This document shows, in pieces, positions 56,948-64,000 of a stretch of 64,000 nucleotides of DNA (the stretch's first letter is position 1; every line of letters begins with the position of its first letter). The notes under the pieces are model-generated. The model was not told where the DNA came from. It ran no database searches and saw only the letters and a list, made by a program, of their open reading frames with translations. The stretch is from Acanthochromis polyacanthus. Lineage: Eukaryota; Chordata; Actinopteri; Pomacentridae. The position numbers and the translations under genes are program-made. The stretch is from assembly GCF_021347895.1 (NCBI RefSeq), contig NC_067122.1, positions 33,636,215-33,700,214 of the forward strand, read 5' to 3'.

Positions 56948-57857
56948 TATCAGCATCAACAACAGAGGTTCTTTTTATAATGACCCTGGAATAGTTTCCT
57001 ATTTCATGTGGTTTTCCAAGCCCTGAAAGAAGGAAACGCATGTAGTCACTTCACCTTCAGGGGAGAGGATTTTTTCTTTTGCTCATCTGTCATGCAATAT
57101 AAATTCTATATTTAGTTGTAGTGTTAATCTTTACTTTGGTCATATTCTGGGTATTTTTTCATCCAATCTACACTGCAGTAAGAAGTACTACAACATATGA
57201 AGGAGACATTAAACAGCCAGATGTAGAGCGGCAAAGTAAGGACTAGAGAATAGATTTACTGTTTTATCCAGTTTAACATCAGAGACAAAGCAAATATTCA
57301 GGACAACTGACAACGTAGAATGTAACGTTACTGTTTTAATCACACCTGGGTTTCTAAATGTTACCTTAACATCTCCATGGACTGTTTTATTAGCTTAATG
57401 TACCACAAAAAACTAACAACACACTTCAGCTGGTTACATGAAACGACAAACATTGTTAGCTGTAATGCTGTACATTAACTTTAGACTACGACTGAGCAGC
57501 TGGCTCACTAAGCATTACTAATTGACATTAAAGGTAACATTGATTGGATGCTAACGTTCTTTACTAGTTAACACACAGAAATAAACTCCACTAACTTCTC
57601 AGGTTTACTGCTCACATTATATCTGACACTGAAATTGCACATAAAATGCATTCAAACTGGAACCAGTAAGACCAATTACAGTGAAAAATCTGTTAAAACA
57701 AGGACACCAACGCACAGTAAAACTGTTCTGCTGCTCCACTGATCAATGACGACAAATTTACAGTTACTTTATTTACAAACGAGGATGAAACTCGACTTTA
57801 CGGTGAATGAGCATCAAGGATGCCTTTTCCACAGACCTGTCAGTCAGGAGGAACAGA
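56948..57857. other. Intergenic spacer
   Basis: No gene or clear repeat recognised between the MITE and the LINE fragment. Confidence 0.5.
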
Positions 57858-58405
57858 TGCAGACGTTAAGACCCGCATCGGGAAGGCAAGAGCAGCATTC
57901 ATAATCCTAAAGAACATCTGGCGATCCTTATAACATCTTGCACCAAAATCCGCCTGTTCAACTCCAACGTCAAATCAGTCCTTCTGTATGGAGCAGAGAC
58001 GTGGAGAACAACAAAGACCACCATCAAGAGAGTTCAGACCTTCATCAATTCATGCCTGCGAAGAATTCTAAAGATCCACTGGCCAAATACCATCAGTAAT
58101 GCCGATCTCTGGGAAAGAACCAACCAAGTGCCAGCAGAAGAAGAGATCAGGAGAAGAAGATGGCGATGGATAGGGCATACCCTGAGGAAACCATCAACAA
58201 ACATCACACGCCAGGCCTTGACCTGGAATCCTCAGGGGAAGAGAAAGAGAGGCCAACCAAAGAACACCTGGAGAAGAGACCTGGAGGCGGACGCCAAGCA
58301 GACCGGCTGCACCTGGGGAGAGTTGGAGCGAATCGCCCAGGACCGTGGACGCTGGCAGACTGTTGTGAATGGCCTATGCCCCCTCTAGGGGTTCTAAGTC
58401 AGTAA
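57858..58405 (+). mobile_element. Non-LTR retrotransposon C-terminal fragment
   Basis: In two frames it encodes [20 protein letters not shown], then [20 protein letters not shown], then [40 protein letters not shown] and [12 protein letters not shown]. This is the thumb and C-terminal tail of a LINE reverse transcriptase of the type widespread in aquatic animals. The 5' part and catalytic core are missing (5' truncation), and a frameshift lies near 57930. It is distinct in sequence from the RTE copy at 5838. Confidence 0.82.
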
Positions 58406-59406
58406 GTGTCAGTCATTTCAGTACCGCCCACTCATGTTACCAAGTTTGACGCTTTATATAAACTTCAATATTAAAATACTTTCTGATTGGACACTGTATC
58501 TCTGGGTTTGACCATGAAAACTAACGACAAATATATCCTGAGCTGTAGAGAAGCCACCTTCTGAGCTTAGGTTTTTGCTGAGCACATTTGGGGTCTAAGG
58601 AGCGTTTTGGTTGCAGCCTATCAGAGGTAGTGGTCCTGCAAGAGTTGGACACTTCTGGGTTGTCTTGATTTTTCAGGCCGGTTGCTAAAACCCATCTTTT
58701 TTTATACAGTCTATGAGTACAGTTCTCAGTTGGGACGAGGGAAAAGAAGAGAACAGCAACAAAGAAAGCCTGGCTTTGTAGTACAGGCCTCAGGGCAACC
58801 ATCACTCATAACAATGGTGCATTCAAGTTTGTTTTTTATTTGAAAGTCTTCACCATGAAAGAAACAGCAACAAGAAACTATTGTAATTGTATTGAAAACA
58901 AATCACTGCCAAATACAATCGAACTGCAAGTAATAAACTGAAACTCTTACTTGTACTTCAGAATGGTACACGAGTATACACAAACCTTGCCAATGAGACA
59001 TTAAAAGGAAATACTTTTAGCTACTAGGAGGACCATTTGAGCTGAGCCAATTTATATGTGTTTTTCATTTAGCTCAAGAGCACAGGATGCAATATTACAC
59101 ATATCAGTGCACTAAGTGCTTTTCTAAACACCAAACTATAAACCATTTAAACGGGCTGAAGCTTGATTAAAAATGCAATTGTAAAATCTTGACATAAAAA
59201 GATGACTCCCTGAGCAGATAAGTAATCGTAGGTACCAACCTATGGATTAAGAAACACTACACCCTGGAAAAGAAAACTAAGGGCAACTAATGAATAACTG
59301 GAGTAGAGGCATTTGAGGGAAAAATGGTCTGTCAGCAAGGAAACAGATGAACCATTCAAAAAGTATATCAACGTCTTGCTTTATCCTGGAGAAAGCCAAT
59401 GACAAG
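58406..59406 (-). other. slbp 3' UTR and downstream flank
   Basis: The 3' UTR of the slbp gene should lie here. A - strand AATAAA at 58835-58840 is a candidate polyadenylation signal about 570 nt after the stop codon. No other gene was recognised. Confidence 0.5.
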
Positions 59407-59478
59407 CTATGCCACGTCAGGTTCTGCTGTGGTTTCTGTCTTCTGTACTTTAACTGGGGTACCCAAACAGTCTTCTTG
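59407..59478 (-). CDS. slbp: slbp last coding exon
   Basis: Acceptor CCTCAG. Encodes [20 protein letters not shown] and DVA, then TAG at 59407-59409. The GTPxKV motif also occurs near the human SLBP C-terminus. Assigned by this motif and matching phase. Confidence 0.82.
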   Translation of the reverse strand, partial: QEDCLGTPVKVQKTETTAEPDVA

Positions 59479-62400
59479 CTGAGGAAAAAGAGCACAAACA
59501 ACCACATTCAGTGAAGGCTGTTTTCCTGTTAGATACAAGCATGTGATGCCACACACCGAACAAAACTTACATTTAATAGAAGAACTCTGCTTTTCTTAAT
59601 TCAGTTGTTGTTATTCTCAAAATAGCCTTAATGTAAATGAAATGCCCCTTTTATGTAAATAACTAAGACTTCTGTCAAAGCGGAGGGTTCTGCAGGTCTG
59701 TAATGGGCTGATGATGTCTGAGAACGACCATGGAGGTATTTATGAGAAAGATTTATGTGATGTAATGATGAAGACAGCTTTGAGATAGTAGAGTTTAGGC
59801 AGCTGTGAAGAGGATAAGTCACTGAATTCTGGACAAAATAATTTATCAGCTGTATATTTTTGAAAGAGTCTTTGTTGCCATCAGCAATCAGACTATTTAA
59901 TTCAAAAGTAAACAGATGAAACCAGACGACTGAATTTCCCTTCAGGGATCAATAAAGTCATTGTATTGTATTTATTATTATATGCTGAAATTCCCTTGAG
60001 ACCAAGTTATTCTTTTTGCAGGTTCAGCTAGCCCGCTAAGGTTTAATGAACACTCTGGGTTATCTTTAAAAATATATATACTAGAATTAATTAATTTGAA
60101 TTTAAACAACTGAAGACACTTTTCAAAAATGTCCCAAGATATTCATTGACATCATCAGGAAATCTCAAAATTAATTATCCGCTTGTTAAAAATGTGGACA
60201 ACCTAAACAGATTTGCAAGTGTTGTAAAAATGACTGATTCAATAAAAGGCCATTAAACACCAACTTAATGTCTACCGTTTGTCCTGTAGTCACAACTGCA
60301 TGTGTGTGTGTGTGCTTTGGTTTAAGCTCCAAATGTATTTGAACACTAACGAAAGGAAAGAAATTCAGCTCACCTCCACTGAAAGGCTGTGTGTGGCGAG
60401 AGAGTCTGGGGCATTCTGGTCATCTGTCAAAGTTGGGAAGTCCAGTTCAATGTCCATTACATCACTAAGATCCAGCTCCTCACTGGAGGGATGAGAGGAA
60501 ATCCCATGAGCACAGCATTTAGCTGACTGACAATGAAGAATATGAACACGTGTGTACACACAAGCCTTTGCTAACAGCCAAATATGTTCTCACATGTTAC
60601 TGAGGGCTTTGTCTTTGCCATCCTCTGTTGGAGGATCCCAAGCATGCAGCTTGACCTTCCACAACTTGATCTGCTGGTCCCAGGAGCGACGGCTGTACTT
60701 TCTGAACTTGTTGGGAGTTTTTGGGTGGACGCCTGGCTGACGCATGTGTCTTCAAACAGAAAAGAAGGAAAACATACTGTTAGTTTTACTAATGTACTGA
60801 ATATTTCAACACTTGGGTGTTCCCCTTTTTCCTCTGCAGTAATGTTTAAGTGCTCAGGAGCGTTTCAAAGCCATTTAGATAGAGGCTACATATACACCTG
60901 TTTTGTGTTGACCTACTTTGGAACTTCCTTAATGTATCGGTCATAGGCCAGTGTGTTCTTGCCGTAGTTGATCTGTTTTTGTCGTCGTAGCAACACAGCT
61001 TCATCAGTCTCCATGTTTTCTCCCTCTCTGGAGTCACAGCTGCAGCAGACACACAGGTTAACCCACATCGACATATGCTGACAATAAAAAAGGTGCACCA
61101 GATGGCTGTTCAGTCTGAATGGAAATCCAGATGGTAGCACGCGTCCATCCTTCATGAATCAAAACCGAGATGACAGTCCTTTCCAGCATGGTATACACCG
61201 CTGGCTCCTCAGTGATGGAGAACCACAGCACACATGCAACAATGCATATGAACTAATGCATAGTAATAAATCAACAAACAAAAGACTAACAAATCATTTT
61301 CTGATGCTGATAGATCCCTTCTCCACGTTGGAGATAATTTGCGTACAAGTAATTACATTATAAGTCCTTAACAAATTGACTGCTGTGTAAATGGATTCAG
61401 GTTTCTCTTATTGGAAACACAAATATGAATGATGCAGGTATTTATCAAACTACCTCAGCCTGCTGAATGCAACAAAATAAACAGAAGTGCCTGTAAATGT
61501 TTTATCTCATATTTATCATTGGCGAGTTTCATTAATCTGAGCGGTTACAGACTTTATCTTTGTCACAGTAAAGGGGTTTTATCATCATTTTAGATGTGAA
61601 ATTACAGAGCAAAGTGAACAAGAAAGGCCATTTGGGGTTGCAAATTGGATGCTTTGCTCCATGATGTGATGTTTTTGGACCGATTTTGGTGCTGAAACAT
61701 GTAAATTCTTCCTCAGGTGACTTCAAAGAACTCAGAGTATGATGCTTTGAATTGTAAATATCTCAGCAATACATTTAAAACGAGTATTCAGAATGCCTCA
61801 AGTAAATATCTTAACGACTAGCTAGTCATTTACCTGTGCAAACTGACAAAGGGCATTATATATTTTACATTGTTCCTGACTATAGAGGGCCTCATTCTTA
61901 CACATATGACCAGTTGGGACATATGTTTCATGGGCCCCACTCTGTGATGGAGAGGCACTTGGATCACTGTCCATTCAACAACTCATGAGGCCTAAATGCA
62001 CGGACAGGGCCCAGGTGGCTGTGAACTTAGGGAAATTCAGAGACCAGCGCAGAATCCAAAAAGGAGAGCAATAGATTGAGGCAACTAGAGACAATAACTG
62101 TACAATAAGCAAACAGTATGTATGTATTTGGAACCCAATATTTCATCAACGTATGATTTCAATGGTCAGACACAATGTATGAGAAAGAGCAAAACCTTCC
62201 AGAAGAGCCAGACGAGGTCTTTCTCTCTCTCTGGGTGACCTCGGCACCCAGTATTCTCCTCCTGTAACTGAACAGAGTGTTGGCAGTCAGTTAAAATGAA
62301 TATTAAAAAAAAAATTGAATTATTAAAACTATGTGCTATCAATGGACAGCAATAGAACTATTGAAATACGGTTTAATTACCGCTGCATGTCCCTGTGTAC

Positions 62401-63942
62401 ATCCCTCCTCATCTCATCATCCTCCACTTGGCTGCCCCAGTCAGCAGGCCTACCACAGCGAGACACTGGACCCGTGCTCTCCGGAGTGGTGAAACTAGGG
62501 AGGAAACAAGGTCGGTAATTGCCCAGTGAGCCCAGTCCTGGAATATGCACACAGCATTATGCAAAGACAGGACCAGTACAGAGATGGACAGAGCTGGTAA
62601 ATTCTCAATGGATATTTTGATGTGTTGGTGGAACTTCACCTACCCAAGGCTAAGCTAATGCTCTGGACTCTGGAGAGCCAAGTGGTAGAAGTTTGTGGTG
62701 AGCTTTCTAACCTTTACATTAATGTCCAACCAAGTTGCCCCACTTTAACTGTAATCTGTAAAACATTATACTCTATGTAGAGGTCCAGTGTGTCACCGGC
62801 CTTGCATTAGAAATCCTGGTTACACTTGTGGTTTAGAAAGCTTCAAACTAAAGCAAGAACAGTACTTGGATTTCTTTGCTGGCTGTCAATCTGTCCAATG
62901 TCTGACACGTAAAAACAAGTTATTTAGTTACTCTGTGTTGCAAAGATAAAGTGGTATGTAGCTGATTATTTTACAAAAAGAGGAGAGGAGGACACTAGTG
63001 GAGAGGGAGAGGTCCAGCTCAGACACATCTGATGATCAGAGTGCAGATGCAACCAGGAGATACTGACTGAACCGCTAAGAGGGGAAAAACAGCAATACAG
63101 TCAATTTAATTAATAGTAATCAAAATTACCATCTTGGCTTTCCACAAGATCAACTACAGTATTGACAATTTTTAAAAAAATCGCTTTCAACTCATAGAAA
63201 ACTTTATTTGTAAAAACTTACAGCAAAGTTATTCAATTTCATCTCGAGTGAATCTGACATTATTGTTCCATATTTCACTCGTTTCCAACTATTTTTTTCC
63301 AACTTGTCTGAGCGCACTGCAGCCACCAAGCAGCATCTACACTGGGCCTGCATGTTAGGCATTTAGGAACATCAGTAAATTGCGGTGTCTATCGATAAGT
63401 AGATGTTCAGCAAGGGAAGCCTTTCATCTGTAACCAGTGTGTAGCAGTGATATCAGACAAAATGAAGATATTTGCTGATTTAAATATTTTGTATAAATCA
63501 AGTTGCAGTCAATTTCTCCATCAGTGTAATACTAGGGAATGGGGTACACAATTACATCATATGCTGGTTTGACCAACTGAAAAATTGGTAGCACCAGCGC
63601 TCCAGTGAAAAAGTTGGTTTGAGGGACTGTTTAATGCAGCTCATTTCAATTTTTGCATTATAGATTTAATAACAACAGGCAGGCCTCTAGAGTTTTTGTT
63701 GTACATGAGACGTAAACCGGATAGGATTTGTTTGATGCTTCAAAGGGTCAGTCTGTTACATACATAAAACTACTTATAATATGGGTCTATACTCCTACCT
63801 TGCATGTCTGCTGTCCGGGTGTTTGCAGCTGTCACTAGTCTGCCCGTCATTTTCCAGATCACCACTATCCTCATTGTTGGTCCGCAGGCTTCCATCGATC
63901 CCTCTCTTCCTGCAGTGGGACCACCGAGAAGGGCCGATGTTC
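59407..63942 (-). CDS. slbp: Stem-loop (histone mRNA) binding protein, SLBP family; 5' exon outside window
   Basis: SLBP binds the 3' stem-loop of replication-dependent histone mRNAs and directs their processing, export, translation and turnover. The seven visible coding exons, from the 5' side, are 63799-63942, 62381-62494, 62196-62261, 60917-61039, 60594-60749, 60374-60482 and 59407-59478. They total 784 nt, or 260 codons plus stop after a split first codon, and all phases agree. The RNA-binding domain spans two exons: [20 protein letters not shown] / IKEVPK and [15 protein letters not shown] / [16 protein letters not shown], including the TPNK motif. The N-terminal and C-terminal parts differ from human SLBP (C-terminus [18 protein letters not shown]), so the oocyte-type paralogue slbp2 is possible. 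The initiator exon lies beyond 64000. Confidence 0.94.
60374..60482 (-). CDS. slbp: slbp exon (C-terminal region)
   Basis: Acceptor CCTCCAG, donor GTGAGC. Encodes [20 protein letters not shown] and [16 protein letters not shown], an acidic tail. Placed by splice phase between the RNA-binding domain and the last exon. Confidence 0.88.
60594..60749 (-). CDS. slbp: slbp exon (RNA-binding domain, second part)
   Basis: Acceptor TTTGAAG. Encodes [20 protein letters not shown] then [20 protein letters not shown]. Two donors lie seven bases apart; the distal GTGAGA at 60593 is chosen because it alone keeps frame with the next exon (the proximal GTAACA would not). Confidence 0.96.
60917..61039 (-). 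CDS. slbp: slbp exon (RNA-binding domain, first part)
   Basis: Acceptor CTGCAG, donor GTAGGT. Encodes [20 protein letters not shown] and [13 protein letters not shown], nearly identical to the vertebrate SLBP RNA-binding domain start. Confidence 0.97.
61040..62195 (-). other. slbp intron
   Basis: Intron of 1.16 kb with no recognised exon, RNA gene or transposon end. Confidence 0.6.
62196..62261 (-). CDS. slbp: slbp exon (66 nt)
   Basis: Acceptor TTACAG, donor GTTTTG. Encodes [20 protein letters not shown], matching the human LINDFGRERKSSSGSSD region. Phase 2 on both sides, so skipping would keep the frame. Confidence 0.88.
62381..62494 (-). CDS. slbp: slbp exon (conserved acidic motif)
   Basis: Acceptor CCCTAG, donor GTAATT. 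Encodes [20 protein letters not shown] and [16 protein letters not shown], matching the SLBP block RCSDWASAVEEDEMR in human. Confidence 0.93.
62495..63798 (-). other. slbp intron
   Basis: Intron of 1.3 kb. No further SLBP exon or named repeat was seen. Confidence 0.6.
63799..63942 (-). CDS. slbp: slbp exon (N-terminal region)
   Basis: Acceptor CTGCACAG, donor GTAGGA. Encodes [20 protein letters not shown] and an acidic Ser/Asp-rich stretch ([17 protein letters not shown]). The SRWSHCRKR block with following acidic residues fits the SLBP N-terminal region. Its first base completes a codon from an exon outside the window. Confidence 0.85.
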
Positions 63943-64000
63943 CTGTGCAGAAAGACGCAAAACTGATTTGGAATTAAACAAATACAATGTAATTCTTGTT

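Noticed and set aside
57858..58405. Host gene of craniofacial-development-protein-like type
   Set aside because: Such database names usually denote LINE reverse transcriptases; the motifs here ([14 protein letters not shown]) are those of a retrotransposon C-terminus.

Overview
This window is vertebrate nuclear DNA, almost certainly from a ray-finned (teleost, probably percomorph) fish. The genes have GT-AG introns and vertebrate protein families. The repeats are typical of teleosts: Tc1 transposons, hAT elements, a Rex1 LINE, an RTE-type LINE, a fish L1, THAP/P-like elements, Harbinger and piggyBac MITEs, tRNA-derived SINEs and dinucleotide microsatellites. There are no operons, CRISPR arrays or prokaryotic signals.

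Three protein-coding genes are supported, and their exon phases join cleanly. (1) A secreted fibroblast growth factor of the FGF4/FGF6 subfamily lies on the + strand: three coding exons at 2386-2671, 5540-5643 and 11833-12009, 188 aa. (2) immt (MIC60/mitofilin), the core MICOS subunit, lies on the - strand: fourteen coding exons between 55172 and 31780, 2298 nt of CDS, 765 aa, with no frame break. (3) A stem-loop (histone mRNA) binding protein gene, slbp or its paralogue slbp2, lies on the - strand: seven coding exons between 63942 and 59407, the 5' end beyond the window. The fgf and immt genes converge across about 20 kb of transposon-rich DNA. immt and slbp are in the same orientation, 4.2 kb apart. 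The three genes have unrelated jobs (extracellular signalling, mitochondrial crista architecture, histone mRNA processing), so their adjacency is a synteny fact, not a pathway.

Layout: 1-2385 upstream DNA with a SINE; 2386-12009 fgf, whose second intron holds a nearly full-length but broken RTE LINE, a palindrome-ended element with telomere-like repeats, and a Ty3/gypsy scrap; 12331-31779 a transposon graveyard (Tc1, MITEs, piggyBac-like, two hATs with target duplications, a THAP/P-like transposase remnant, SINEs, an L1 with ORF1); 31780-55172 immt with element-filled introns, including a nested pile in its last intron (Rex1 hit by a fold-back mariner, next to a hAT that contains a MITE and a SINE piece); 55173-59406 intergenic with a MITE and a LINE tail; 59407-64000 slbp.

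The most interesting non-genic observations are: a mariner derivative whose inverted arms are two copies of its own transposase C-terminal region; a THAP-domain transposon with perfect 24-bp inverted repeats and a spliceable half-THAP ORF; CA-repeat tracts directly downstream of two immt 5' splice sites; and a palindrome-ended element containing CCCTAA repeats. I found no convincing previously undescribed gene system; the novelty here lies in transposon structures and possible splicing elements.
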